64,000 nucleotides of DNA from Pelodera strongyloides. Its lineage: Eukaryota; Nematoda; Chromadorea; Rhabditida; Rhabditidae. Positions within the stretch are counted from its first letter, which is position 1. Each line of letters begins with the position of its first letter. Location of the stretch: the NCBI GenBank assembly GCA_036852015.1, contig JAANDG010000036.1, forward strand, positions 27,501 to 91,500, given 5' to 3'. The notes under the pieces were generated by a model that searched no databases, had not been told where the DNA came from, and was given only the letters and a program-made list of their open reading frames with translations. The translations under genes and the position numbers were made by a program. This document shows, piece by piece, positions 12,724 through 26,081 of this stretch.

Positions 12724-13784
12724 TCAGAAACCCTCCTTATTAGTAATCCGGTCGTGTTTCTGCCCAATTAACTGTGCGCCCTTCCTTCGCTCATAGGAAA
12801 ACGATACAACCGCACTTTTAACCCATCATCTACGTTTTTCCATCTGGAGGGTTTTTATTTTATAAGGAAGCAAAACACTCATGATATGCCTAGGTCCAAG
12901 AACCAAGATTAGGCTACAGAAGTAAACGTGCCAGCTTGTCAGTTCTCAAAAAAAATCTTTGTTGTTCACAAAATTTAGTCAAACATATCTTTGAGCAGCA
13001 GCCTCCAGTCTTCCTGCGAACCTGCGGGTTTTGCAGTACCATTACACGCAGTACCATTAGTTACTTTTTGTGTGAAATATTTTAATTAGCGGCCAGCAGA
13101 AAACAAAACTATTAAGAGCTTTCGTCGCCCAAATTCAATTCTACGTGAGTGTTTGTGCTATGCTGTTTTGCATCGCAACTTCACGGCAATTTCCCCGCAT
13201 TATTGTTTTTAAATGGCAGATTCGAAATGGAATAAAGGACCGAAAATCCCTCGTACCCACAGGCTTCCTTATTGCAAACTTATGTCTTAGTAAGTTAATA
13301 ACGAAAAACCCGACTTAGAATGAGCTTAAAGCCTTGACTTAGCCCTAACTTTCTTTCATAACTAAGGGCTTCAACCCCCGTGTTTTCCCCTTTCATCCGT
13401 CTATCATTTTTCCATACAAAGTTCTTCGTTCGGTTTTTATACTTCTTCCGCTTAAATTAACAGTAGCTGACTACCTAAATTGCTTTATTTGACTGATTGT
13501 GAGCAAAGGCGCCAATTATGATTTGTTTCTTACGTCAACCCGATAATTGCCACCTAACACTTAACACCGCACTTAGAGTAGTTAAACCATCTAGTATTTG
13601 ATGGCTTCCACATTCACATTTTGCTCTCAATCTCTTTGATCTTAAATTCTTCAAAAGCATAATTTTCTCCTGTTCTAATTGAAAACTTTCTACAGTAGTC
13701 GCTCGGGACTCCAGTTCACATGGGCGCGTTGCGGCCAGCCGGATCAATCGATATATTAGTATCGATTTTTAAATTCTAATCAAT

Positions 13785-13907
13785 ATGCCGCCATCGCATG
13801 TCTATGTGCGACGGAAGGCGCCGATGATTTCGCACAAATCTGCATACCATCATTATGTACCGCACAGCTCCGCGGTAAAGACGCATATTGTGGCAAGGAA
13901 GTTTACG
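13785..13907 (+). CDS. unc-103: Candidate short alternative first exon of unc-103
   Basis: The ATG at 13785 opens exactly 41 codons (MPPSHVYVRRKAP at the start, HIVARKFT at the end) before a consensus donor ACG|GTAGGT, in phase 0. The exon is more GC-rich than its flanks and has a basic His/Lys-rich product with no recognised domain. Joined to 26769 it reads [12 protein letters not shown]. Its short length means it escapes simple ORF filters. The evidence is the start codon, donor, phase and local composition; no transcript supports it. Confidence 0.5.
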
Positions 13908-16402
13908 GTAGGTGGAATTAATCAATATTGGTTGTTAATGTCACTAGTCAATATTTAATCCATTAATCCGATAATAGCACTATATATTGTCGCACGTCGC
14001 ACGCATGTATGCAATTTTTTCAAGATGCTGAACATGAGCATCTGCATACATATATTCAAGGTAATGTTGTAATTGAGTTTTCGTCTGCGTTCCTCTGCAC
14101 GTACATCACAACAGAACTTTTATTATTCATGTTTTAGTCGAACTTTGGTAAAGTTTGCACTTTTTGGGTACTTTTCTGACACTTACGAGATAATCGCTTT
14201 GTCTTTCTTGTGGTGTTCGTTCATAAAAAGTACACATTTCCGTCTAAGGGCACGGGTTTTGGGGACTTATAATTCCGCACGCACAGTGTAAAATCTATGA
14301 TCGGGGTGGAACAATTACCACACTGCCTGGAATGCGGAGCATTTATGGGATTTTTTTGCATTTATGAAGATTTTTTGAGGATATTTCTTTATTTTCTAGC
14401 TCAAACCCAACCATTTCTCAGTGTTTTTTTTCCATGCATAACTGAGGCATAGCTTCTATGCATGGCATAAGTTTTTCCAATCCGTTACTGATAATTTGTA
14501 GTTTGTAGTACGCATACGCACAAAATTTCAGTCCTTATTGTTAGCGCGAATTAGTGAAACATAAAAAAACTTGTCTCTTCCGACTTCCGAGGTGGCACAC
14601 TTCGTGAATAATTACTTGGCGATGATGCGATTCCTCATTCTTCCTTTGATTCAATTGCAAGACGCCCGCTTTTTTTTCGATTTGCCCTTTTGTGCTATAA
14701 GCCAAGTCCCTAGAGATGGGGTTAGCGTAAGTTGCACTCCGCGGCTTTACCCCCAACTAGCTTTTTTTCTGATTGGTTAGATACGGCGATGATGATAACA
14801 TTAGGATAGCTCTTACAATTCGCCAGTTAGCAGATATTTGTATTTAGCGCCCGCCTACCACTAGAAACACTAATGCACCAAGTTGGTGCACATTTCAACA
14901 TAGAGCCAAAGCCAAGGCTACAGCAGTATCATGATCAACTTCCCCAGGTTCCCACCCACACAAACCTAACAGCTAGATAGATACCTATCGAAAGCGGTAA
15001 AAAGCGATCGATTACATTGTTTCTTTTATTTATTTCTCGTTTCGCCTCCTTTTGCAATATCCCACCCTTGTCAAAAATGCATGAATATTAGGATTTTTCA
15101 CAACGTTCTGAAATACTCCTTGGTCAATTGCTTGAACATTTTTTTTACTTACGCTTAGGCTAAGGCTCAGCCTAACAATAAGCTTATTGACTTAAGATCA
15201 CGAACCTCAAGTTAATTCAGCTTCATATCATCAGAACTTCTTTGACGGCAACAAAACGGGCATTTTATACACTCTTTCCTTCTGAAGACATTTCGCTTAT
15301 TGCATTTGCCACATGTGAAAAGAGCATGATGAGAAGCGAGATAAGGAAGAGTAGGATCCGTTACGAAGGAATCAGAATTTAAGACTAACTTTGTAAAAGC
15401 TTTCCCAACAGATTGAGATCTGGGTTCACTGGGAATAAGTACACACCGTTCATGTTAATGGGAATGGGTACCCTGGTCCTTTGTTCCTTGCCTTGCAGCG
15501 TGAAGTAGTTAAAGCGATATGGCACGTGGTTTCTCTGAATGCTGTAAAACGGGATGTGTTGGATGTTATAGTCCACGATAGAACAGTGTGACCACTTGTC
15601 ATACCGCTTTAACTCCGGTAACTAGGCTGGGTGTCTATTCCCTTTACCGTAATCTCCAATGATATATTTCATAAAGTTCATTTTTGTTGCCATTTTTAAA
15701 GTTTGCTGGAAAGCAAAGTCTTTTCTTTTTGAGGGTTTTGACTTTTGACACGCTGCCTTGTCTCCAGCGTTGTTGTTATTAATATCTTTCTTTCGTAGAG
15801 ACATTTGCTTTCCCCTTGCAAAACGCATTCTGGGACCTTGGAGATCGGTCTAGAAAGGCCCTGGACAAAAGTTATTTTTTTTTGCAGTTTAGCGACAAAT
15901 AACTGCAAATAAACATTGTTATTCTTGATTAATTGTAGTGCTTTAAGCGTATGCTTTGATTCGAGTTCGGTGCGACATTGCGTCGAAGTAATAATACGAT
16001 ACATTGCAGCTCTGCGAAGTTAAAGAGTTGCAAATATAAAATATCCAAACTCCTGTAAGCGGCTTCCCGTGCCTAATTTTTTTCGTTATTTGTGTGTTAA
16101 TGGGACAAAGCCATTTATACTTTTTGCCCAAATTTTTTGAACTACTTTTGCCAGCTTATTTTCTTCACTAATTTTTTAAATCATAATTCGCACGACTCCT
16201 ACTTTATGTCTATAATTTTGCGCATATGATATTTGTTTAATAACCTTCTTGTATCTCAGGAAATCGTGTATTTGTATTACTTTACCTATATGATTTCTTG
16301 CAATTTTGACTTTATTTTATTTATTTTATTAGCTTTTTCCAGTCCGAGAAATGTCATCTATACATCGTTTGTTTTCTTGTAACTTCTAATAAGAACAAAC
16401 TA

Positions 16403-16512
<110 letters not shown>

Positions 16513-16600
16513 CTCAGTTCCTATGAAATCTGTTGTTTTAGTAGAGTTGCCTCGGCAATGCTTGGCAACAAAGTTTTCGTCGAGAAGCAACTTTATGAAT

Positions 16601-16768
16601 TTAAAGCGAAATACCGGCCGGTGTTTGAAACGTAATTCTTACATATTTATGCTAATTTGCTCGAATTTAGCTCGATTTTTTTATTCTAATTTATTGTCAT
16701 TTGCATAGGCTGCATAAGAATGCTAGTTACTCGATGTTTTTCAAAAACCGACCAGTATTTCGTATTAA
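16601..16768. mobile_element. B-family palindromic element
   Basis: It starts TTAAAGCGAAATACCGGCCG and ends AGTATTTCGTATTAA, with the family core CTCGATTTTTTTATTCTAAT. Confidence 0.75.
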
Positions 16769-17357
16769 CAAAGTTAACAATTTTTTTAAATATGCTCGAA
16801 TAAAGTCATATGCCTTTAGCATAGTAAACGCTAATGCAGTCTCCAGAAACTCGTAATTGTAAAAACATTTCTCGCGTGGGTCTCAAGTGCATAGAATAGA
16901 ACTGACATAATTGTTATACGTGGCCCATGTCCACTTTTCTCGAAATTCTCTTCAGAATCCCTTATATCTCGGATAATTATCGTCACTTGTCTCCGGCAAT
17001 TGAACGATATTTCCTTTCCGTAGTTATTATTCATTTTGGAACCTTTTTTGTTGTGGTGCGTTGTTACTTACTTGACGTGCAATGAGAAATTGACTCTTTT
17101 ATTTTTAGCTAAAGACAAAGGTTATGGCTACTAAAGGTAAATTTTGGTTAGCGATGGATTATCTCAAGAATAAAATTAACTCTATATAACAGCAGTTTTT
17201 TGAAGCGTAATTTGTACGCTGTATTCCCTCGTAACCTATGAAAATGACTGAGCGTTACTGCGCGATTTTTTATTGTAATTATACTCATTTGCATACAACA
17301 TATGATATGGGAATGCAGTTGTTCAGTATAGAATTCAAAAATTGGCTGTTATGCCGC

Positions 17358-17808
17358 TTTAAAGGGACGGGCCCATCAAAATAAACCTATAGTTTGCATG
17401 TTTTTATAATTTGTATAAAGGGGGTTTATTATAATATATGTACACTAAGTTACGGCTAGACTTTATCCCGCTGAAATTTTTCGGTGTCGATAAACTCAAA
17501 AGTATACCGTAGAAGACCAACAATTGCACCCTTATTTCCTTACCACGTCTCCCGAGGATACCTCGCTCTGATTGGGACCCGGGAGACTATCTGTCCATAT
17601 AGCCACATTCCCCCGGGACACGCGACAAGAAAATAGGGTGCAATTGTTGGTCTTCTACGGTATACTTTTGAGTTTATCGACACCGAAAAATTTCAGGGGG
17701 ATAAAGTCTAGCCGTAACTTAGTGTACATATATTATAATAAACCCCCTTTATACAAATTATAAAAACATGCAAAATATGGGTTTGTTTTGATGGGCCCGT
17801 CCTTTTAA
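17358..17808. mobile_element. H-family palindromic element with about 165-bp arms
   Basis: It runs from TTTAAAGGGACGGGCCCATC to GATGGGCCCGTCCTTTTAA with almost identical inverted arms and a roughly 100-bp spacer. The left TTTAAA is also the right end (TATGCCGCTTTAAA) of another element. Confidence 0.88.
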
Positions 17809-18220
17809 GACCTTTAAGACTAACCTAACCCCGGCCTTACCTACACTAATGGATATGCTTCAGATTCGTATATGTCCTGTTCTGTTCTATGACTAGTCGA
17901 CGTCAAATATTCTGGTCTCCTTTTTCTTGGAACGTATAATCCATCGCGGAACTTAATTAGCAACATTTGGCACTTAAAATTGCGTCGAACCCTTCTTTTT
18001 TGTGCTCGTTTGGTGCCAATTTTAGCGTTTTGGGGAAGGATAGATCCAGGAATTAGTCTGCTTACAGCATTCCGAACCTTTCCCAACCCTAATTTAGCAT
18101 TGGGTTGTCTTCCTTGTATTTATCGAGTATTACTTTTTCTTTTTTTTTTCTTTTGTTGGAATGGTTAGGCGGTTATAGTATTACACTCTTTGCTTATATT
18201 TTATATTGTCCTCAACTTAT

Positions 18221-18370
18221 TAGGCCGTATTCACGGGTCGACGGAAACGTTCCGTTTGGGAAATCCTTTGTATGCAAATTTCTCGACTATCTAGACTAGC
18301 TGGAGGAAAAATTTGCATACGAATGAGCTCCCAAACGGAACATTCCCGTCGACCCGAGAATACGGGCTAT
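18221..18370. repeat. 150-bp palindrome
   Basis: TAGGCCGTATTCACGGGTCG at the left mirrors CGACCCGAGAATACGGGCTA at the right; inner arms share CCGTTTGGGA/TCCCAAACGG. Confidence 0.8.
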
Positions 18371-20369
18371 TACTTCATTAAATTTGTGAGAAGAAAGAAG
18401 CGTAAACGACGTTTGATTCCAAGTGACGTCTTGATGTTTACGTTTAAAAGTTGTATAGTAATAGTGTTCAGCCACCAAACCTATTAGCGTCAATCTTTCA
18501 CAAACCTTTCAAAAACCAGACCTAGCCCGAGTTGATAATTGTTGCGCCTTTTAAGGGCGTAGTGTAGCGTTTTGTCAAAAAAGTTTGAAAGTTGAACATT
18601 TTTTTGTCCTCAATGACAATAAGGAGCTGTTTGAGAGAGAAAATTGGTGCCCTAGGCTCTAGTCATATTAGAACTGACGTGTGTCCCAAGGCTAAGACCA
18701 AGCTAAATCTTATTCAAACATTCTTGCACTTGAACCAATCTATCACGATATTCTGAGCCATTCTACGGTATTCTAATTTTATTCATCATTCTTGAACCTG
18801 AGCCGGCCTAGTATAGTATGCTAATTCCCGATTTAGAATAACATACCATAACCACACTACCCCAGTGATAACGTAATTTTATTCCTATTCTGATCATCAA
18901 TCCCTAACTAACATACGCTGCTTGTCATATTTATATGAACACCCCAGAAAGCCTATCGCAAAGCTGTTATTGTGCATTTGAATTTTGATCCACTATTTCT
19001 ATTGAGGGGATTCGATTGCGTCACACAACTTCACTATTGAGTCAAATCACATTAAAATCTATACCGAATTTTTTTCAATTTTAACATACCACGAACTGGT
19101 GCTTCGGGGTTCTCATATTAAAATAATAAGCAAGTGTTCGGGGCACATTGTTTCGCCACGTCAACGAGGTCACGCCATCGCTTTTTAATTTTCGTGCCTA
19201 GGATGGCTTTCCCACTACCAATCTAAGGTCTTGGCCGTTGCGTGCAAAACGGGACCGGAGCCCCTAAAGCCATAATCTTGCAACCAGCACACCCACTACG
19301 ACTATTTGTAATAAATAATTTTCCTGCAGAAATATTTCGTCATCAAGATCATTGACTACAAACTACACTGTTTCTGGGAAATTCCTGAACATAAGTGTTG
19401 TACCCAATCAAGGAGTTTAACTGGGCAACTTAGCTCACACAGTAGTCGCCTTGCCTCGACTACGTGGCAGCCCCCATTTATGGCATATTCCAACTGCGTA
19501 ATTGCCCAGAAAATCACGTTGTAGCACACATCCGCTGGAAGGCTGTGCTAAGGGCTAAGGACTTTGAGTTTCTTATTCTGCTACCCTGTAAATATGAGTA
19601 AAATAATCTATCATCAGAATCTTTGATAATATTTTCCCGGAAAAAATGGTCATCGCCGCCATTGTTATACAGGAGGTACACATATTTTCTTTATTATTCC
19701 ATTTGCCCCGGAAAATTCTAAAACACAGCTAGTTTGTAATTAACTACCGTCTTTTTGTTAACTATCATTTATCATTCCAAAATTTACGTAACATATAACA
19801 ATTTCGTACCCCTAGACCTACCGTAACCTATGTATTGTGCCAAACGACAATTTACTGTATTCGTCGTGTCATTTAGAATGCAGCCACAGTACGAACGCAA
19901 CGTGACACCACCAACAAAGCTAAGATGGTCCGCGAGGTACTGATGAAGTCTGTAGTTTGAGTTTGAAACATGTAGTCTGTACTGTAGTTTGAGTTTGAAG
20001 TAAGGGTTCTTGCACTACGTTCGCTTAACTCTTGGTAGTTTAGAAATCTACGCACTTGTTTGTTTTGATTGCTCTCTTAATTCACCTGCCTCATGGCGTT
20101 TCCGTAGGCGTCGACCATCTACCTATGGTGAAGCTAATTTAAATCTGGTAGTTTCTAACGTGACGTTGTCCACATTTCCAGCAACTCATGTTTGACTCAA
20201 ATCAAATTGTCTTTTGTAACATTGCGTACGCTATGCAAAGTCAATTTTTGGTTGTGTTCTGCTGGGTGCCCGCCCGCGATAATTAGTGCCTGTTTTTTTG
20301 GGTACTCAATCTTCATGTCAAGATCAGTCGGGCGATGTATTTATCTGGGGTTCTCTATCTATCTACATA

Positions 20370-20455
20370 TCTATATCTCTCTCTATCTATCTTCTCTTCT
20401 CTCTCACTCTTTCTTCTCTCTCTCTGTATCTCTCGCTCTCTCTATCTCTCTATCC
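20370..20455. repeat. CT-rich microsatellite
   Basis: Impure CTCTAT/CTCTCT tract. Confidence 0.85.
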
Positions 20456-22267
20456 CAATATTGTTTCCAACCTTCCATATGCATATATCAAAAGCTTCAC
20501 GCCTAGGACAAAAGAAGCTAGCCATGAACACTTTGCGTCTATTTTCCACTAGTTCATGCATCTCGCTCTTTTCCTTCTTTCGGCTCTCTCATTTCACACA
20601 CTCTCTCACCCACTGTCTAGCCTTGTAATTAAATCGTCAATGATTTTGTGTGTGGAAAATTCCCTTTTCAAGCAAAACCACATGCGCTGTGTGTGGCGGG
20701 GGGGGGGGGCCCCAAATGGTCCAATCGTGGTTCCGGTGCATTCAAGTTTTTAAATTCCCGCCAAGGCCAAAAGTACCTATATGCGTTACGACGATAAACA
20801 AGAATCAATCGATTGCCGATTGTAATTTTTGGAAAACATTTACTGTAACTGATAGTTGGCAGGAGCTCTTTGGTGTTTTGCACAAAAATGCCGCGCAGAC
20901 TGTTGTTTTGGTATGGTATACATATAAGTTGAAAGGTGATATCTTGTTATGTATGTGTTCACTCAGGAAATGCCCAAAACAGCCAACCAACAACTCACCA
21001 CGTAGATCTACTTCTCTCTTTTTACAACACTGGGCCTTTTTTCCACTATATTTAGCCCTTTTCCACTCGATTTGGCCTTTTTCCCGAATATTGTCGGTGT
21101 GAAACCAGATGTTTGGAAATTAGTTCCGTTTTGACTTCCTCCGCTAATCTTATTTACGTGTCACTTATTATACGTATTTTTCACTGTTTACCCAGCATAT
21201 CGTTTCATTTAATAATATTTACGTGAATTTCGATGTTTGATGGAATTGGAAATAATAACTTAATTAAATCGTTTCAACTTTCATTTCTACTATTTTATGA
21301 CACTTCTCCGGAAATAGTTTTCCTTTTCAAATTTACAAGCTCCAATTATATCCAATGACAAACTTTTGGGTTTTCATGTTTATCTCTGTCTTCTCCATTT
21401 TTTTTGTAAATATTGATTGATATATTATCGATTTTTACGAATATATTTATTGATTGGAAAATTAGGAAGGGAGAGTGTCCCCCGTGCGAGCACCATGACA
21501 TGACATCAGTACTGCCTAAGCAGCTTATGATCGTTTTGCAAAATGGATCTTATAAGGTGGGTATTTGACGCGAACGCGACGCATGCGAATTATTACGTCA
21601 CAAGTACTGTATTTAAGATCTTATCTGGGATCAATTAAAATCTATTTATAGAATGATTTTCTATCTTTATCCTATCCTGCAAAATGAGTTCTACGTATTA
21701 GATGACATAATGCTTTAAACGATTATCCATACCTCGTACAAATTCGGTTTTCATTGTGGGTATTTTTTTCTAATTTTTTTTTCTAAATTCCGCATTTTAA
21801 ATTTTATTTTCGGCAATTGTAGAAAAATCTATATATTTTTCAAAGGGAAATCTAGTGTTTCATTTTTTTTTGCATTGTGGCATATTATATGTACGTATAT
21901 GAATTTTTTATAATAATGAGACGGCGTTTAGGGAACGAAATATTTTTCGCTAAATTTTGGTTTTCTATAGGCTAGTTTATTGCTAGGAAATAATTTAAAG
22001 GGATGGGACCCCCTTTGGGTCAAAAGTCTTGGGAGACTGCTCCCAATTGTGCTTTCTGCCCTTGGGCGCTTCCCAGCCGACGGGAAACCTGACCGTCATC
22101 CGGTCTACAAAATGGTTTCCGGTCCTTTGTGCGCTCCCGGGAGCGCATCTCCCAGTAGGTAATTCGAGCTTTTCCTTACTTTTGACGAGGATTTCGCCGT
22201 CTGACCCCGTTGATTCTCGGTGTTCTCCGCGATTTCTACACTATTTTCTCAGCTCATCATAAGTTTG

Positions 22268-22418
22268 ATGAAGTGCCTGGAAAGATGCCTTGTACTGGTA
22301 GTAGACGAAATCCCTGTCGAACAGCTCCAATCAAATATCGGAACCTTCCGAACCCTGTCTTTTGTAAATTTAACTTGCTGCAACATTTGCAGCAAATCAC
22401 ATGCCGACGCAGTTACAG
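22268..22418 (+). CDS. Possible alternative first exon splicing to 23447
   Basis: The ATG at 22268 (MKCLERCLVLVVDEIPVEQL) opens 50 codons plus one base up to a perfect donor, TTACAG|GTAAGA. Phase 1 is what the exon at 23447 needs, and the joined frame reads DAVTV-CPGHK. The peptide is cysteine-rich and partly hydrophobic, and I do not recognise it. The segment follows a one-ended repeat that begins with the TTTAAAGGG type of terminus near 21997, so a repeat-borne open frame is the main alternative. Confidence 0.25.
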
Positions 22419-23446
22419 GTAAGAGCTCTTGCTACTTATTGATTTAGAACTTATGAACTAAGAAATTATGAACGAGTTTACACCGATTGTATGGAAAATC
22501 CGTTGTTTTAACAGGTGCTGACATTTTGAGTGCAGTGCGGGTGTATCTTCATAAAAGAGGAAGTATTATTCTTGTTCTCATCTTGTTCACGCGCAATTTA
22601 AGAAAATCTTAAGACGAGGAACTTTTACTTTGGAATAGTGGTTATGGGAAATACATAATAAAATATCTCGATAATAGTTTCAGAGAGAGAGAGATATACA
22701 GAGAGAGAGAGAGGGAGCGGGAGAGAGATACAGAAATCAACAGAGAGCCAGATGGTTAGAGAGGGAAACTAGCATAAGGTGATTAAATAAAGCTACATGT
22801 AACTGAATACCCTTTGTGTGACGGCGTTGTTCGATGCAACCATGTATGCAATTACTAAAACAGCTTGATAGCGAGAGTGAGAGAGTCCAGAAGGGAAGTG
22901 AATGGAGACAATGTGAGAATTAGAGAGAGAAAGGGAGATATAGAGAGTATAGCATTATTTTATTCTCAAAACGAGCGCACGTGGTTTGCTTTGAAAGTCC
23001 ATAGATGTAATAGCAGGTAAAGCACTGCTGAATTTTGTCGTTGGAGAGCTTAGTGAAGCAGAAAAGGAAGACAGTGGCAGAGAGTGAGAGTGAGAGAAGC
23101 AGAGCTTTTGAAGAACGCCTTCGGGCCTCAGTGCATTTGGCCACTTTCTTGCATATTCACCAAATGTGGCATGCCAGGGGGAGATGATCCGCATCTCCTA
23201 GGCTACCCATCAACCGGGCGGGCCCGAAGAAGAGCACACCTCAGCGCATCCGGGCGCTTCTTGTATCCGCCCCGCCACCCGGGTCGCACGCCGAATCCGA
23301 CCTGTCTGAGACTACTCCGAACTATTTCTTATTGCCTCTAATCGTCCACAAGCAATTAACTGTTAATGTTTCATCAGATTGAACTACATACGAATTGCTA
23401 CTTTCACTTGAACTAATTATTATAATTCCAATTCACCCCACTATAG

Positions 23447-23880
23447 TGTGTCCCGGCCACAAAGCGGCGGCGCGTTCCGCGTCGTCGTCGAATGCGGCGC
23501 GCCGCGCGCCAATTGTGACGATAACGCTAACGCCTGATGCGCCGACGGCCGCGAAGGTCGAGAAAAGCGTGGCGCCAGAATCGAGCCCAAGAAGAGCGGT
23601 TCATCACCCGTTGCGCGACTTTTTGAGTAAATCGTTTGAAAGCAGCGATGCAGATGTGGCAGAGCCTAAACAACAGCAGCAGCAAGAACAGCAGAATCCG
23701 CCGCGGCAAATCGTTCATCATCCGCTCAAAGAGTTTGTAAGACGCAGCCAAACACGAGAAGACGTGTCTGTATTGATTGGCCAAGATATTGGTGATACTA
23801 CATCGCTACTTGGACGAGATAAGACTCCGACGCCTAATGGAACGGCCATAAAGCTTGCACCAAAAGCGAGGGTAGCAAAG
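23447..23880 (+). CDS. unc-103: N-terminal cytoplasmic exon of unc-103 isoform (Gln-rich)
   Basis: A GC-rich open frame is entered at CTATAG|TGT (needs incoming phase 1) and left at a strong donor AAG|GTGAGT in phase 0. It has no in-frame ATG, so it must be an internal exon. The product contains APIVTITLTPDAP, two copies of a VHHPL(R/K)(D/E)F motif (AVHHPLRDF and IVHHPLKEF), a KQQQQQEQQ run, and LIGQDIGDTTSLLGRDKTP. The internal repeat suggests duplicated cytoplasmic docking or phosphorylation segments (inference). The phase-0 exit fits 26769. A fragment of this exon is duplicated 450 bp downstream. Confidence 0.65.
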
Positions 23881-24021
23881 GTGAGTTATGGATCATTTTC
23901 GCAAAATTGTATACATGTTTGGGTGTTTTTTTGTCACTAAAATGTTGCAGGCAGACTTTCAAGTTACAGTCTAGTATCGGGGCACGACGAAGTCGTAGTT
24001 TTGTTATTACTATTGGTTACC

Positions 24022-24086
24022 GCCGCGCGCCAATTGTGACGATAACGCTAGCGCCTGATGCGCCGGCGGCCGCGAAGGTCGGCAAA
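24022..24086 (+). pseudogene. Duplicated fragment of the 23447 exon
   Basis: Sixty-five bases repeat 23501-23565 with four substitutions and keep the same reading frame (RAPIVTITLAPDAPAAAK). The copy ends at AAA|GTGTAAG, a possible donor, but no convincing acceptor precedes it. It is most likely a recent non-functional partial exon duplication inside the intron. Use as an alternative exon is possible but unsupported. Confidence 0.6.
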
Positions 24087-24766
24087 GTGTAAGACGTTTT
24101 GAGATTCGCACGCTGATGTTATCGGATGTGTCTTATCTCATAAAACTCATTCCGTTCCTAACATATTTTTTTTTAAACTTTAGTAGTGTAAATGTTTCTG
24201 CTTCTACGATTTTCCTATCTCGATAAGGCACCTATTTTCCGATTTTGCTTTTTCCAAAATAACAATTGAAGCTACGGCAATGTGCTTATTTCTCTTTTCT
24301 ACACCATTATTTTTTTCGCCGCATATAATGATAGCTGCTATTTTGATCTAGTCAAAGCCCTTATATTATTGCACGAATCGTTTATTTTATGTGGTTCTTT
24401 GTATTCTCCTCTATTTCCCCTTTCTCTCTATTTCCTATGTTCTCTTCTCTCTATTTCTATCTCCCGCGCTCTCTTTCTCTCTCCCATATGCGTATTTATA
24501 TTGCGTGTTTGACGTCGTGAAGTCCCATATTAGACTTGACATCATCATTATAGCTTACATATGGACTTACAGAATCTTGACGCACCATCAATTTTTATTC
24601 TCCTATTTTAAGTCGGCAATTTTGCACGAGGAATAATAACGACTTATGCCTGGATATAGGGATTTTTGAAAGATTTGTTTTAAATTGTGAGCTGTGGGAT
24701 AAAATAGAGCTGTGGGAGAAAAAAAATTTGCGGGTTGCAGAACCAGAACAGTTCATAGGATGCGTT

Positions 24767-24905
24767 AGAGAGAGAGAGAGAGAGAGAGTGAGAGAGAGTG
24801 AGAGAGAGAGACGGGGGAGAGAGAGTGAGAGAGAGAGACGGGGGAGAGATAGAGAGAGAGGGGGGGAATAAAAGATAGAGGGAAAGTGAAGTGACAGAGG
24901 GAGAG
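24767..24905. repeat. (GA)n microsatellite with GGGGGAGAG interruptions
   Basis: GA-rich tract with a duplicated GAGACGGGGGAGAGA unit. Confidence 0.9.
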
Positions 24906-25063
24906 GGACAAGTGACTTAGGCTTCGGTTCATCATAGGTCTTATTTTGTCGAGTTTGTGAGTGGTTTCGACGTATATATGGTTGGTCATTTGAACATCTG
25001 GTCCTAATCAAGCAACATAGGTTATGCACTGACCTATCACCTGCATAAGTTTGTCAGCTGACC

Positions 25064-25244
25064 ATAAAGCGAAAGACCTGCCGGTTTTTGAAACACAACG
25101 AGTACGCCAGCATTCTTATGCAGCTTATGCAAATGAACATAAATTAGAATAAAAAATCGAGCTAAGTTCGAGCAACTTAGCATAAATACGTAAGAATTCA
25201 ATAGTTAACGGTGTGTTTCAAAAACCGGCCAGTATTTCGCTTGA
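25064..25244. mobile_element. B-family palindromic element
   Basis: It starts TAAAGCGAAAGACCTGCCGG and ends CGGCCAGTATTTCGCTTGAA; the core is as in other copies. Confidence 0.75.
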
Positions 25245-26081
25245 AGTCGGTGTTTTTCTTACAATTAATAAACTAAGGTAAGACACCGGAGGTGAGTCTA
25301 ATCTGATCGCGTGGCGCTACTTTCAAGTTACGAAATAAGAAAAGCCACGAAGAATGAATTGATAATCATGTGCAATCCAAATTACAATGTTCCGTGACCT
25401 CTAATTAGCGCGCAATTTCTTTCGCATGCCTAGTACATATGCTTGAATTGTTGGGAAGAAAAGTTTCAAATTATGACCTAGTATTCATAAATAGTCCAAT
25501 TTTAATAAATATGCGCGTAGTCTTTGAACCTTACGGTCACGCGCAAGATGAAATACCTAGTAGAACTATTTGATTACAAAGCTGCCTACAAGTTAACGTT
25601 AGCATCTGTGCAATAAATTCATTCATCGTGATTTGGCATTGACGAAGCTACGACAGTGCGTAAAAACCTGGGATTTAAATATTCGATCTTGCTTTGTCGA
25701 GCACATAACGTAATCCAGCTAACCTTTATCACAATATCCAACAAATTTAATTACTTTCTTGAACTTTGCATCTTTTTTCTTGTGCAACTCCCCCTGTGTG
25801 TATGCTGTTTCCCCTATTTGGCGACAGATACCCAGCGGGTCCCCTTGAAACGCATTAGTGAAAAAGCCATATTTAAAAGGCGAAAATAGGGAAAACGGAG
25901 AGCACCTCTGGGCATAAATGACTACCCTAACCCATATTTTGTTCCTTCTGTCGTCGCTGTCTTTTAGAAAGGACCCCTTTCCCAAAAACTAGCGCCCCTT
26001 TAAACCGAGCTATTGATTTTTTTTTGACAAGTACTGTAGAACATTGTTCTTTTCGATAGTTAGTATAACTATTTGCCCCAG

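Noticed and set aside
20650..21102. 150-residue open frame
   Set aside because: No start context, no splice sites, mixed low-complexity composition with a poly-G run; sits in an intron and looks like chance.
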